A DNA stretch of 64,000 nucleotides from Ctenosaura bakeri. Its lineage: Eukaryota; Chordata; Lepidosauria; Squamata; Iguanidae. The stretch covers positions 340,289 through 404,288 of the forward strand of contig CAOLHI010001295.1 of NCBI GenBank assembly GCA_948474755.1, read 5' to 3'. The notes beneath the pieces were generated by a model that did no database searches, was not told where the DNA came from, and worked only from the letters and a program-made list of their open reading frames with translations. The position numbers and the translations under genes were made by a program. How positions within the stretch are numbered: the first letter of the stretch is position 1; the number at the start of each line of letters is the position of its first letter. This document shows, one piece after another, positions 21,441 to 33,440 of the stretch.

Positions 21441-23440
21441 GCAACAGTGAATACGTATGGGCTGGATTTGAGACCTGTCACCACACTCCCTTGCTTTCCA
21501 CACATCCAGAAATTGGGAAAGCTACTTCTTTGGACTATAGCATTCTATGGTGATCGATTTATTTAGTGATCTGTGGGGAAATGTGCAGGGATTAGAAGTT
21601 AAATCCCTCCCTGCACTCCCCACCACCAGCATGCCAGAATACCTTGTTTTCCCTGTTTCTCCTTCAAAATAGCAACAGAAAGCAATGTTACATCCCTTCA
21701 TGTCTCCATTCTGAATTAAAATAGAAGGAAAAGAAGGTATTTGAGAGAAGGTATGGGTTCTGAGAGATTGAGTGAGGTTTTTTTTTTAAAAGGAGCACAT
21801 TTGCACACATTTGAAAGGATTGAGACTATTATTTTGTACCTATTTCCATCCAATAATCCCATCATTTTTTTAAAAAAAATTGGGGGGCTTTAGAGTACCA
21901 GTGGGAGAGGCTTCCAAGTTCACAGAAGTGGGGTCCAGAGGCCTCACACATCCTCTAAGTCATCCCTTTCCCACCTCTGCTCTAAAGACTGGGTCAGTAT
22001 ATTAACCAGAATGCTCTGAGACTGAGTGGTCATGTCTGTTTTGCTCTGCCTCAGATTGTGTTGCTGGTTATATTTCTTGCTGGGTTGGCAACAAGAAGTA
22101 CTATAATTTTCCTTCTGCAGACATGGTAGCAATTTTCATGCCTGCCGAACTGCTTATAATCATGCTCTGATTAGTTGTTTCTGGGGGGGAAATTATTTTG
22201 GTCTTTCTTTTGATCTTAGATTGGTTTTCCTCAAACTGTGCTGCAGCTCCCTGGGGTACCTCAAGGAACGCAAAAAGGTGCCATACTAAACTTGCTTGCC
22301 CTTTCTAGATTTTCCATGCTTCCTCCTTGAAACACTACAGGCAAGTAACTTCTTTCTCTCTCCCACTCTTTCTAGCCTGTCATCACAAGGTTGGACGCAT
22401 TTTACTTTAAAAACTTCACGAGATTTAAGACAGCAATCCCTACATAAAGCTGCCTCACTCCATGGCTTGGGAGTGGAGTAAAGAGTTGAGCTGTTGAGTG
22501 TTAGCTTTGGAAGATCAGTTGATTTCTTTGGGCAGGCAGTCATACAACCAGAGATTAACCTGCAAAGGCTAAAAGAAAGCAAGGCACCCTTTCTTCTGGA
22601 AGAATGATTCAGTTCTTTAGACAAGCACATTCATTTTCTATGGGCAAAGCCCCACTTATTTAGGAGTGGATTGGGAATAGGGAGTAAGGGATAGCATGTG
22701 AGTGGGCAAGTGATTTGTTTTTCTTTTTTTAACTTAAAAGAAAGTAAAGCACAAGTTCAAGCCTAATCAGTTTCTCTAAGCAGAATTATTTCAATGCAGA
22801 TAAAGTTATTTTTAAGATGTTTTGGTTGTTTGGTCAAATGCAGGTGATGGAAGCTTTTTATTATTATTCTATCTTATCATAGACCAGCAGATATAAAATA
22901 CATAATATACCCCAAAAGGTAAAAAATACACAAGAGCATAAAAGTTTAAGAAAAGCATAAAATACAAATTGATATAAACTGAGGTATTCTCTATCCCAAG
23001 TATTTGTTTTTGAAAAAGGAAAATTTCTGGATCCATAAACATCACACCTTAATAAATCATCATCTCAACCAGAGGATATTATATAATGCCATTAAATATT
23101 TTAAAATGTTGGTAACAGATTACTGTAAAACATAAGTAAGACTGCAGGACCAATAGGTAATGGTTTGTTTAATAAGCCTTGCCAATCACTATGCTCCTAA
23201 AATTGAGTGTTCTTCAGATAGAGGTAGTGGAATGCTTGAAATCACAAGGATGCTATCCAGGATTTCTGACTAGTGTTTTAAGAACAGCTTTTTCCATCAA
23301 TGTTGGTGGATAAGGTGGCTGGCAGAAAGCTGTAATAGGAGGCTTCCTGACGAGTCTAGGAAGACATTCAGAATTTTCTATCCATGGATTGCTTTCCCTC
23401 ATCTCCATTTCATTAGAAATCTACTACAAATGGAATTCAT
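21441..23440. other. Gene-free stretch
   Basis: No coding sequence is recognised. The A-rich stretch following TTTTTATTATTATT (22855-23000) resembles the 3' end of a minus-strand LINE. The segment around 22236 (CCTCAAACTGTGCTGC) may be an old hAT fragment. Nothing else is identifiable. Confidence 0.4.
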
Positions 23441-23445
23441 TTGCA

Positions 23446-23890
23446 GTTCTTAACCTTTTCTTTACTGTGGACCCCCTTTAAACAGAGATGGATCTAGGGT
23501 GGGGCAACTGGGACATGTGCCCCAGGCACCAATGTCAGGGGGGTGCAAAAAGGAGGAACCCCCTTCCCTGCCCCCTGCTGCCACCTGCCCATCCCTCTGC
23601 TCACTCAGCCTCTGTCTGCCTACTGCTCACCCCACCCCCCACCCGCTGCCACTTCCCCACCCACCGCTGCTTGCCCTTCCTCTGCCTACCACTACTTGTC
23701 CCACCACTGTCCACCAGTGCTCACTCTTCCTGCACCAGCTGCCACTCACTTCTGCCCCACCTACCATCATTCACCCCCTCCTCCCTCCCTCACCCGCCAC
23801 CACTCGCCCCGCACCCTTGCCCTGGGTGCTGTTGAGCCTCGGTATGCCACCGCCTTTAAATATCTTTTGTTGCCACAGACCAGCAAGATT
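23446..23890. mobile_element. hAT-like fragment hosting a nested MITE
   Basis: AGTTCTTAACCTTTTCTTTACTG at 23446 resembles the end at 59885-59921 (complement GTGGTTCCTAACCTTTTCTTT), a hAT-type terminus. Sequence resumes after the nested element with TATCTTTTGTTGCCACAGACC. The far end is not defined. Confidence 0.4.
23483..23852. mobile_element. Nested hAT-type MITE with 8-bp target duplication
   Basis: A C-rich insert is flanked by a perfect 8-bp direct repeat, CCTTTAAA (23475-23482 and 23853-23860), the duplication length expected for hAT. Its ends, CAGAGATGG and (complement) CGGTGGCAT, are imperfect inverted repeats. The CCACC/CCACTG-rich interior creates spurious open frames of 115-152 codons. 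No transposase is present. Confidence 0.65.
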
Positions 23891-24040
23891 CAACTCAAGA
23901 CTTAAAACCCTAAGTGCATCAGATATCTGTCTTGGAGTACCTAGAGTGGGTATGTAGGATGTGTGGAGAAAAAATGGATTTCAGATAAAAGGAGGGAGTG
24001 CTTAGAAGGAAAGGTGAGGAGAGATGAGATGAAAGTGATG

Positions 24041-24102
<62 letters not shown>
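24041..24102. repeat. (GAAA)n microsatellite
   Basis: About 15 uninterrupted AGAA/GAAA tetranucleotide units. Confidence 0.97.
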
Positions 24103-25689
24103 GCAAAAATAAGTAAATAAAAGTGATAAAAGTAAGGAAATAAGGGAGGACAGAAGAAGAAAGAGGTACTTATGTGATACCATGAAGGTGCAGGCAGACT
24201 TTATGATGGGAAGGCGAGAAAAGAAAACAGCCTGAAGCCACATGACCTGCTTGCGCAGTGGTTCATCCAGCAATGGCTGACTGGAGCATCTGCGGTCTGA
24301 AATCTGAAGAGATCTGAAATCAGGTGAGATTTTGGGTGAGATTTAGCATGAAATCACACTGGATCCCATTCCAAAGCTCATGATGGCCAGAGCATCACAA
24401 GATTTGATTCAGTCTGCTCCAAGCCTCTGCTCAGAGCAAACCAAGTCCAGTGCCGGGTTCCCTGAAGGGTGCTCAGTGCAATACCACCACCCCTCACAAT
24501 GGCAGGGTGGGCACCCCTCGCCAAGAAACCATTGCCTCTGTTCAAACCACTGCTTAGTCTTTACACCAGAGGATAAATGCACACAAATCTCACTTTAGAA
24601 ATTAGGCTGAGAGACTGACTTTTCACACTGCTCATTCTCTGTTTCTACACATAGCTTTCCACAGAAGCTTCATGCCATGTGGCTGATGAAATGGGCTGAG
24701 GACATGAAAGCGTATGTGGAAAGTTCTTCACCCTTAGTCTCTTAACTGATACTGATTTTATTTAAGTCTGTTAAGCAGACTAAGATGACTTTGTCTTTAT
24801 GTATGTAGTTCTTGTATAATTTGTTTCTCTTGGTAATGGACTGTGAACAAAATACAGTCAGTACAGTGTTATAAAGTGGACATATGAAATGAAAGATAGT
24901 TTTTATGGAAAAAAGAATTAATAACATTCACCCACTGCTTTTGTTTCTGTAATAATTCTGTAAAATCTTTTTTTTTAAAAAATAAGCATTTCTCAGCTTA
25001 CCCAGAGCTTTTTCTGTTAAGATAACAAAAAGCAGCACTATAACATGCGTTCAAGACGTACAAGTACAAATACAAGCGACTGCGAGCTCTAGTGAAATTC
25101 TGTGAATTATGTTCCTATACTCCTGAGGCCAGGGAGCTGGGAAAAAACAAGGCAACACTTCTGGGCCAAGGAGTGGATTTTAACAGGGAATTGAAACTAG
25201 GAGTCTCACCTATAGATGGGACATACTGAGAAGATTATGTCATCCCTCTATAAACACATAACACTCTCATGGACCAAAAGGAAGATGCTCTCATGGACCC
25301 AAAGGCATTTGAGACAGGGGAAGATAGCAGCATAGTCAGATGTATCTTTGTTTCACCCCATCATTATCTTATTTTTTTCAACTTCTCAGCCATACAATCC
25401 AAAAGGAGTGTTCCTAACCAACTGATAATTTTACTTCCCTCTGGGAAATTGAACAGCAGCACTTTCTTAATTAATACCAAAGAGAAAAAGAGGTAGAGCA
25501 TGATAAACATAATCTTTCAAATTAGCCTGCCTTGGTGCTTGGAAGAATTACGTTCTTGAGACTGGAACCTGCAGCAACCTTTGTTTCTTCTAAAATCTTC
25601 ACTCATGAAACAACCAATTAACTTACTTACCACAGAGATGCACTTTTGTTTATATTTTATAGATGTATTTTCTGAAAACTCAAATGTTC
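24103..25689. other. Gene-free stretch
   Basis: No coding frame with family resemblance, RNA gene or repeat that I can identify. Confidence 0.45.
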
Positions 25690-26645
25690 GCATTTGTCAC
25701 AAGGGGTGTTACCACACCATGGAAGATAATGTAATCACCCCATTGGGCAAAAGTCAAATTAAACAGGTCGCTGATAGAAATGTACAACCTTGGATTGTAC
25801 AGTGAAAGAACTTTTTAAAACAAGATCCACCAAGCTCGTTCAGCCCCCTAAGCAGACTGCTTGTAAGATGAGGCAGGGGACACTTAAGTTTGAGTCACTG
25901 TGTGTGCTAGTTCTAAAGAGGAAGACAAGTACACTTTCCAGTTCAGCCAACAGCTCCCAATTGTAAAGATGCTTGACGGATCAGGGACGCTGCCACACTA
26001 ATGCAAGCAGAATCTCCCATTGTGAGTTCATGTGTGTTTAAAGTGGACATGGATGAATTAATGCTGATTCAGCCCAGGATCTCTTTAAAAGAAGTCAGGG
26101 TGGGATTACAATAATCAAATACCTCTGGTAATTGCTGGAATAGATTGGATCATGGCTGTCAGAGCAGGTATATCTTTGCTCGATGCAACTCATGTAGAGG
26201 TCCTTGCCAACAGACTGTCATATGAGATATCAAAAATGGGAGACCCCATAAGCCACTCTGCCCAAAGCATGTCTGATGTTCAACACTCCCACATCACCCT
26301 ATTGATTGATTGGGAATTCTCTCCCACTCACAAGTAACACACATTCCCTACAAAGAATGTCTTGCTCGCTCTCACATACATCCAAATTCATACAATCAAT
26401 CTCATGACAATTAGAGACTTAATTCAGCATTCCCACAAGGGACATATTCCAAAGGAAATCAAAAAATAAATGAGGCCAAAACTAACAAAAGAGGAGACAG
26501 AACTGGAGGCTTGGTGACCAAAAGCCACTGAACAGGTCCACTGAATACAATGGCCCTGGGCAAGGCTGCCCTGGCACCCCATAGGAACAAGTGGTTGTTC
26601 CTCCTCAACTGGGACCCTCCAATTTCCCTCCTGCTTCAGCACCAA
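25690..26645. repeat. Upstream part of duplicated unit B
   Basis: This aligns with 32430-33440 and then with 36212-36360. Shared landmarks are AAAAGTCAAATTA (25748, 32536), ACTTTTTAAAACAAG (25811, 32591), GAATTAATGCTGATTCAGCCC (26052, 32857), GAGGCCAAAACT (26470, 33397) and GGTTGTTC...CAACTGG-ACCCTCCAA (26592, 36296). A frame of about 60 codons at 26152-26337 is partly conserved with 33037-33160 at the protein level. The origin of the unit is unclear, and an old LTR element is possible. Confidence 0.75.
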
Positions 26646-29600
26646 TAAACATCACTCCTTCCACCCAAAATGTCTCTCTATCCTACCTTTCTCACCTTTT
26701 CCTTCAACAGCCTTGTATAGTTTGTGATACTGCTTGATTTCCTGTGTGTTTATTAATTTCCAATAAGATATCCTTTCAACTGGAGTCCTTACTACAGTTA
26801 ATACTGGTATAGACATGTGAAAAGATCCTGCTGTTACCCTCTTCTCACAGGCCTCCCTTCAGCTAATAATTTCCCAAACCCTAAGGAGACGCTGGCACTG
26901 CTTGTGGACCTCAAGTTCTCCTGCCTTGAGAGAGCACTTAGAGAGCACTTACTGATAAGTGATGTAGAAATACACACGCTATTCCTATTGCTGCCTTTTA
27001 GGGTAACAACACTGTAGATTCATTGAAGAAGTGGGCTGATATCCATGAAAGCTCATACTAAAATAAATAAGCTAATCTCAAAGGTGCTACTTGATTCCTC
27101 TCTCCCTTTTAGATTTTACATTTTATTCTGGGGGATCTAGAATTTGGGGGAAGTGGTGACTCTGTCAGGATGCTTTCATCTTCTTATATGTAATCACAAG
27201 GATACTTTATAGTGTAAGTGCAGTAGAATCAATGGGACAGGGTCAATAGGACAGCCTTAATTGCAAATTGCTACCTTCAGCAATGTATTCAGTTGTAACA
27301 TTTAAGGCAATTGCTGTGTGTGTTCAGTGTCACCTTGCAGCAGACATAACGAATGGGAGATCAAAGGAAGGAAAACAAGAGCATAACAAGAAGGTGTTAT
27401 GGGAATGATTTAATAGGAGATAGCAACTAGCTCCCATGATGAAAGGTATATAAATTTTGAGAACCTGGGAAAATGCTGGCACTGTTGGTGTGATTTGACA
27501 TCTAAGCCTTTTGACCAATCTTTGATATGCATGCCAAAAATTGTATAGAAGGTATCAACTTGTAACCAATTCTGATGCTATAGTTTCAAAAACATTGTGG
27601 TTATGTTGCTGCGTTGCTTGCTTTTCAGAAATAAAAGCTTCTGTTTTGAAACTGGGCAAAGTTCATCAGAGCAAATTAGCTGAGACGTGAGAGCTGGATG
27701 TCGGGAGTAATTTGATGATGTATTTCTGCATGGCAAGGGGTTGGACTCGATGGTCCTTGCAGTATCTTCTGATGGGAATATATGCGAAAAGATTCTAATT
27801 ATGATCTTTACTTTTTATCTGTTTTGACCTTCACAGTATCATTTCTGAGGTAGTTTACGGTGAGAGATGTTCCCACGTCATACTGATCAAGTGGGAACCC
27901 TGAATGTGCAGAGGTCAAGATAGCAGATGGCTACAGTGATTCTGTTTTCCCATGTCCCATGCATCTGTTAGCAATTTTTGTGTTCATTCAGTCCTCTGCA
28001 GATATTCCATGTGTGAAACCTGGAAAGTTACTTTTCGCAAGAATGACTATAACATGCTTAAGCCATCCATAACTGACGCCTCACCCTGACACTGCTCACT
28101 TAGAGACACCTTCAGTACCTTATCATTACATGCCAAGAGTTCAAAAGTGATACACCAACTCTGTGCCTGGCAACTACCTAATGAAGACACCGTGCTCCCA
28201 TGGTCCTCACACATCTAGAAATTCTTATTCTTGTTAGAGATGAGAGAAATGCAATTCAACTTACACTGAAGATACATGTCTTTTCACAGTGGGATGTGAG
28301 AGAGAAAGAGAGACCTCCCCAGATTCCCCAGGTTGTCCTTATCAGCTCTGTCCTTTACTGAGCTTTTTTTGGTCCAGAAATCGATATAAATCAGGCTAGC
28401 GGATGTTACTTCCTCCTCTGATCACTATACACTCTTCTCCACCCTTCAAGACGTTCGCTGCATCTCTAGCTTAGTTAGAATTAGATTTCTCTGCTCTCTC
28501 AATGTCACTGATAGTTGATCGTTCCAGTTAAACCAAACAGGCAATCCACATTGGATTTTAGTCCAAACTTTAAAGGAGCTATCCAAGGAGCCAAACCTGC
28601 TTGGATAAATACAGTTCAGTATTCTGGATAGTTCCTTCAAAGTAGGAACCAAAGTTAGGAGCTGATTCTCTGCCCTGGTGGCATCAGAGTCACCAGCTGC
28701 CAACTGCTCAATATACTTCCTTTCATAAATTTTGCTTTCTCATCTTCAGGGGTTGCCAAGAAAGTCACTAACAGCCTTAATATTTCAAAGAGCTAAATAC
28801 TCAAAATGCAGCTGACAGCTTTCACTGCTGACCTTTCTGTCATGTCAAGAGGGCTGTTGGCCACACATGAATCCAGACCTCACCAAGCGAGGTCCAGCAC
28901 ACTAACCACTATACCACACCATAACTCCGAACCAAAAATGACTGGGAATGTTTCTGCAAATTTCTAGCAACATTCTTAGGGCACCATATGAAGTTTGCTT
29001 CATTGTTTTTCCAGTCTAAAGAGTGGCATTGCTAACTTTTCCCTATTTTCTCTCCTCCCCCACACACATACATTTGCAATATTTAGAAAGTATTACATCA
29101 ATTTTGTTCTTGTCTCTTACATCGTTAAAGACACCCTCCCACACTACTTCACCCCAAGGGCACTTCTGAAAGGATCAAAGGGCCCTTGGGACTTAGTTCC
29201 ATTCAGAGTTTGTGCAACGTGTAGTTTGCTCGTGCTGATTTAGTCTGAGTTCTAGTTCCCTGGGGACTCTGTGGCTCTTTGACAAGCAACTTCTTGGCAA
29301 CTTTCAGTGATACCTTGGAGAGCAACAGTTCTGTCCTTCCCATTCCCCTGGAAAATGCCCGTAAAAACAAATAGTCTACAACCTATCAAACAAGGATCTA
29401 CACATGCTATGGGACACAATGCCGAGATTGAAAGAGACAGACCCAGGGTTGAACTAGACATGCCAAGAAGGTTAGCAGCTGAAGGGCAAAGGTTCAGTCT
29501 TTTCTTTTCTTTCATATTTGAAGCTAACTGGTATCTAGCAGTATGTAAACATCTAACATTTCAATACACCTCTTTTCACCTTTTGACTGTTCTTGGCTGT

Positions 29601-30745
29601 TCCTTATTTCCCTCTCTCTGTTGTGGTTTCTCCCCTCTTTAAACATTTCTCTAGCTATAATGCTGTATTATACTTTTTTGCCTCTGATTTTTTTTCCTGT
29701 CTGTATGCAAAAATTAGATGTTTGATTCAAGCATTTTAACTGTGAATCTGAGGCTACAATTGTGTTGCACAGCAATTCTTTATGCATCTATTCAGAAGTA
29801 AGCCCCACTTAGTTACCTAGGGCTTATTCGAAACCAAGTACTTGGAACGCACTTAGAATTTAATGGAGATGATGGGCTTAGGAATACAAGGGCAACAGAG
29901 ACTCGCTTATTTTTCTCACCAAAGGGATCATTTTCTCTTGCACTGTCTTCCTCTTTTCTAAACCCTTTAATTCTGAGGCATAGGAGGGGAAGAATGAGAG
30001 CATTGCCCATCTGCAATAAGAATTCCCCACCAAGACAGAAGTGAGTTGTGGGATGAAGCATCTCAAGAAGGAAAGGGCAATATATGATTAAATTAACTGA
30101 GATGAAACAAAGAGAAGACATCAAATATTTAATATACAGGGGTCTCCTCTTTGGTCTGGGGAGAAAAGCTCTTCTCAGGATACAGAAGTGGAGAATTTGT
30201 TCTCTCCTGAAATTTCTAGTCCTCACAATTTGAATATTGTTCATTTGTATTTCAACTCTGTACAAAAGAGCTTGGGAGTACATTTGGTGCAGATGAAGAA
30301 CAGGAGAGATCAGTGTTGAGTGTCTGTTGGTTCTCCATTCCAAGCTGCTGAAGCTTCCTCCACATTCTTCCTGAAATCATCATCCCAAAATGTAGATGGT
30401 GCTCAAAAATACAGGTACTGGCAACAGATGCGTTATCATTAGGCTGATGTTTCTTGTTTTGTTTTCAGTCCTTTCACAACCTTTCCAAGACTGAATTTGC
30501 TTTTTTGGAAAACATCATTGCAGCACCCTGATATTTTCAGTGAGCTTTATAAGCTGAGCTTTAACTCTCTCAAAACCCTCAACACACAGGTCAAGTGAAG
30601 ATACTTTGGTTCAATATTTCCTTCTGCTGGATAAAATCTTATTTTATTTCCCAGTTTAGAGGATATATGATTTTTAGATGTAATTCAAAGAATATTTGCC
30701 ATTTTGCTATTTTGAATAGTTTGCTGTCCTAAGCAATAATGCTGC
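26620..30745 (+). repeat. Segmental-duplication block B
   Basis: This is the colinear partner of block A (3990-10445), shorter mainly because the four A-specific segments are absent. It carries one extra piece of about 165 bp near 30520-30690. The right end is obscured by the SPIN-like element at 30756. Unlike block A, it is followed by no recognisable olfactory receptor. No host gene is seen inside it. Confidence 0.85.
27395..27690 (+). mobile_element. LTR-like segment in block B
   Basis: Counterpart of 4730-5035: A/G-rich tract, TGTTATGGGAATG, an AACTTGTAACCAATTCTGATGC core and AATAAAAGCTTCTG. The TATA-like box of copy A is degraded here (GGTATCAAC). Presence in both blocks dates the insertion before the duplication. 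Confidence 0.35.
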
Positions 30746-30755
30746 TCACCCTAGC

Positions 30756-31906
30756 CAGTGGTTCTCAACCTTTCTAATGCTGCGACCCTTTAATACAGTT
30801 CCTCATGTTGTGGTGACCCCCAACCATAAAATTATTTATTTATTGTTTACAATGCCTCCCCCCTGGCAAAGGCCACCTTGCCGGCCAGGAGCGGGGGGCA
30901 GGGAAGGAAAGAGGGGCCGCGCGTCTCCCCAGAGAAAAAACGTCGAGAACCACCCCTCCGGGCTCTGCTTCTGCTTCGCTCTTGTTTCCGCTGGGGGGGG
31001 CAGTGTGAGTAAAGTTTCCAGAGTGTCGACCCTGGCCAGGGGAGGGAGGAATCCCAGTGCTTTTGTCTTTTGCTCTGGGCGCAGCTCGCCCCCCGGAAAA
31101 GCACCGCCTTGCAGCTCCCCGGCCCTTTCACAGTGCCCCCTCCGTGGCAAGTGGGGCAGGGGCCGTGGTGAGGAGGGGGCCTGCCCGCTGTGCTGCCGCC
31201 ACCCCCCCCAAGCTGGCCCGTCAGGTGGGAGGTTCTCCCGGTAGTGGAGAAGGGGAGCGATTTCAGTCCCTTCTGAACAGGGAGCAGGGGAATGCGAACG
31301 CATGGCTTGCACTTGAGCACCACCACTCCTGGGCCTTTGCGGCACGTTACCTTACTGTGGAGGTGGGGGGTGCCATTCGCGCAAGCAGTTTCTTGCACGA
31401 GGTGCTCTCTTCGCTGCTCCTTCGTCCTGCAGCTAGCTTCCTGGTCGCACAGCCGCCCCGCCCCTCCCTCCCTCCAGCGCAGCCTACAGTTCCCAGGCTG
31501 CACTGCAGAAGGAAGGGGCGGGACGGTTGTGTGACCAAGAAGCCAGCTGTGGGACGAAGGAGTAGCGGAAAGAACGCATCGCGGAAGAACCTGCTTGCAC
31601 GAACAGCACCCCCACCTCCGCGATAAGGTAACATGCAGAATAGACCCAGGAGTGGTGGTGCGCAAACACGAGCAACGCGCTCGCGTCCTCCTGCCCCCTT
31701 TGGCAGGAGCGCATGCAGACGCATGCACTCCCACCAAAGGGGGCAGGGGGATGCGAGCACATGGCTCGCACTTGCGCACCACCACCGAGGAGGGAATGGA
31801 GCCTAAGACCATCGGAAATACATATTTTCCAATGGTCTTAGGCAACCCCTGTGAAAGGGTCGTTCAACCTCCAAAGGGGTTGCGACCCACAGGTTGAGAA
31901 CTGCTG
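30756..31906. mobile_element. SPIN-like hAT nonautonomous element, copy 2
   Basis: The left end CAGTGGTTCTCAACC, then TAATGCTGCGACCCTTTAAT and GTTCCTCATGTTGTGGTGACCC, is the complement of the right end of copy 1. The right end has the TCTTAGG hairpin, GGGTCGTTC and ACCCACAGGTTGAGAACTGCTG. The element lies in the opposite orientation to copy 1 and is about 370 bp longer, because its GC-rich interior contains a large palindrome. Open frames of up to 332 codons on the minus strand and 189 on the plus strand overlap each other and lack domains. I saw no convincing 8-bp duplication. Confidence 0.82.
31270..31705. repeat. Long GC-rich palindrome inside SPIN-like copy 2
   Basis: Two arms of roughly 200 bases are reverse complements around a centre near 31490 (CAGCCTACAGTTCCCAGGCTG). 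Examples are GCACCACCACTCCTGGG (31318) against CCCAGGAGTGGTGGTGC (31645), GTTACCTTACTG (31346) against CGATAAGGTAAC (31621), and GCTGCTCCTTCGTCC (31413) against GGACGAAGGAGTAGC (31552). Mismatches are scattered, so it is not a recent artefact of identical arms. Confidence 0.85.
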
Positions 31907-32429
31907 CTCTAAATATATATAGTTTTCTGTTTTTGTAGTAGTAGTAGTAGTAGTTTAATTATTTTCCCTTTAAGCAAGAAGGTGAACATAGCATCAGATA
32001 CAAGAAGTTGGGTAAGTTTGATTCCATTCATTCTATTTATAGTAGTCTTCCCCAAACAGCCCCCCATGAAAGGAACAGCCCCCCATGAAAGAATACCCCT
32101 GGATCTGCATGATCCTTAGGCCACGGCAGACCCCCAGCAAATGCTTACTTTGTCAAATAAGCCCAGATTTGGATGGTAGCAACAAGATCAAATTTATTCC
32201 TTCATATTCACACATGACTGGTTTGTTATGCATGGGTCAGTAACAGTGTGCACAGGTGCAAAATGTATTTACCCTGCCGCTGCAGTCAAGGAAATTTTCT
32301 GCCAGGACTAAAGCAGTATCACCAGATCATGTGACCCATTGCAGTCTCAGTAAGAATAAGACTGTCCACACAGCCAGCAGCCAATCACCCGTAGACACAT
32401 CTCCATCCTGTGTCATAGCCAATAGTCAT
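31907..32429. other. Gene-free stretch
   Basis: It has a short TAG triplet run (31937-31955) and a tandemly repeated CCCCCCATGAAAG motif (32060-32090). No gene is seen. Confidence 0.5.
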
Positions 32430-33440
32430 GGTCACACCATGGAACATTGGCGACTCTTTTGTACTGTCTATCCTCCTCACACAGCCGAAGGACACACATC
32501 CTCCATAGAAGTCAATGTAATCCCCTCATTGGACAAAAGTCAAATTATGCAGTTTGCAGACTGGGAAGTGTAACCTTGGATTGTACAGCAAAGGAACTTT
32601 TTAAAACAAGGTCCACCAAGCTGGTTCATTCCCCCTAAGCCAGACCACTAATAACACAAGCCGGGAGACACCAAGGTTTGAGTCATTGGGTGTGCTAGGT
32701 CTAAATCTCACTCACGAGGAAGGCAAGTACACCCTCCGATTCGGCCACTGACACCCAGTTGTAATGATACGTGACTCATTAATCAGGGACAGTGCCACAC
32801 TAGTGCAGGCAAAATCTCCCATTGTGGATTCACATGTGTTAAAGGTGGACACACATGAATTAATGCTGATTCAGCCCATGATCTCTTTAAAGAAGGTCAG
32901 GCTAGGATTACAATGATTAAATACCTCTGTGTAATCACTAGAATGTGTACCCCATTTCTCCCCGGTAAAGCAGGCTGGACAGAATGGTTGAAATTATAGT
33001 CAAGGCCAAATCGACCTTCCAGAATAAGGAGAGACTGGAAAGACTGGATCATGCTTGTTGGAGCAGTCATGTCTTTACTGGACACAGCTAACATAGAGGT
33101 TCTAGCTAACAAGCTATCTTATGTGACAATTGAGATGTCAAACATGAGAGAGACCATGAGCAGTCCATCCAAAGTATCTCTGATTTTCAACACTCCCTCA
33201 CCAAACTATCAATCAGTTGGGAATTAGCAATGGAGAGAAATGTTCTCCTACTTGTGAGTAATATGCATTCTTTACAAAAGAAGGTCTAACTAGCTCTCGT
33301 GTGCACCCAAACTCACATAGTCACTCTTATGACAATCACTGACATGACTTGGCTTGGCCATTATGGACATATTCCAAAAGAGATCAGAGAATTAATGAGG
33401 CCAAAACTGATGAGATAGGAGACAGAACTAGAGGCTTGGT
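32430..33440. repeat. Duplicated unit D, upstream part
   Basis: Diverged copy of 25690-26520, in the same order and orientation. The homology stops after GAGGCTTGGTGG (33431) and resumes at 36212, so about 2.8 kb, including an I/Vingi-like LINE, sits inside this copy. Confidence 0.75.

Noticed and set aside
23488..23957. Proline/histidine-rich frames of 115-152 codons
   Set aside because: A C-rich hAT MITE gives long stop-free stretches in every phase, without a conserved domain.
24041..24102. CRISPR-like array
   Set aside because: It is a simple GAAA microsatellite without spacers, in a vertebrate genome.
30847..31845. 332-codon minus-strand frame as a gene
   Set aside because: It lies wholly inside a GC-rich SPIN-like transposon and its palindrome. 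Overlapping long frames exist on the other strand, and no domain is recognisable.
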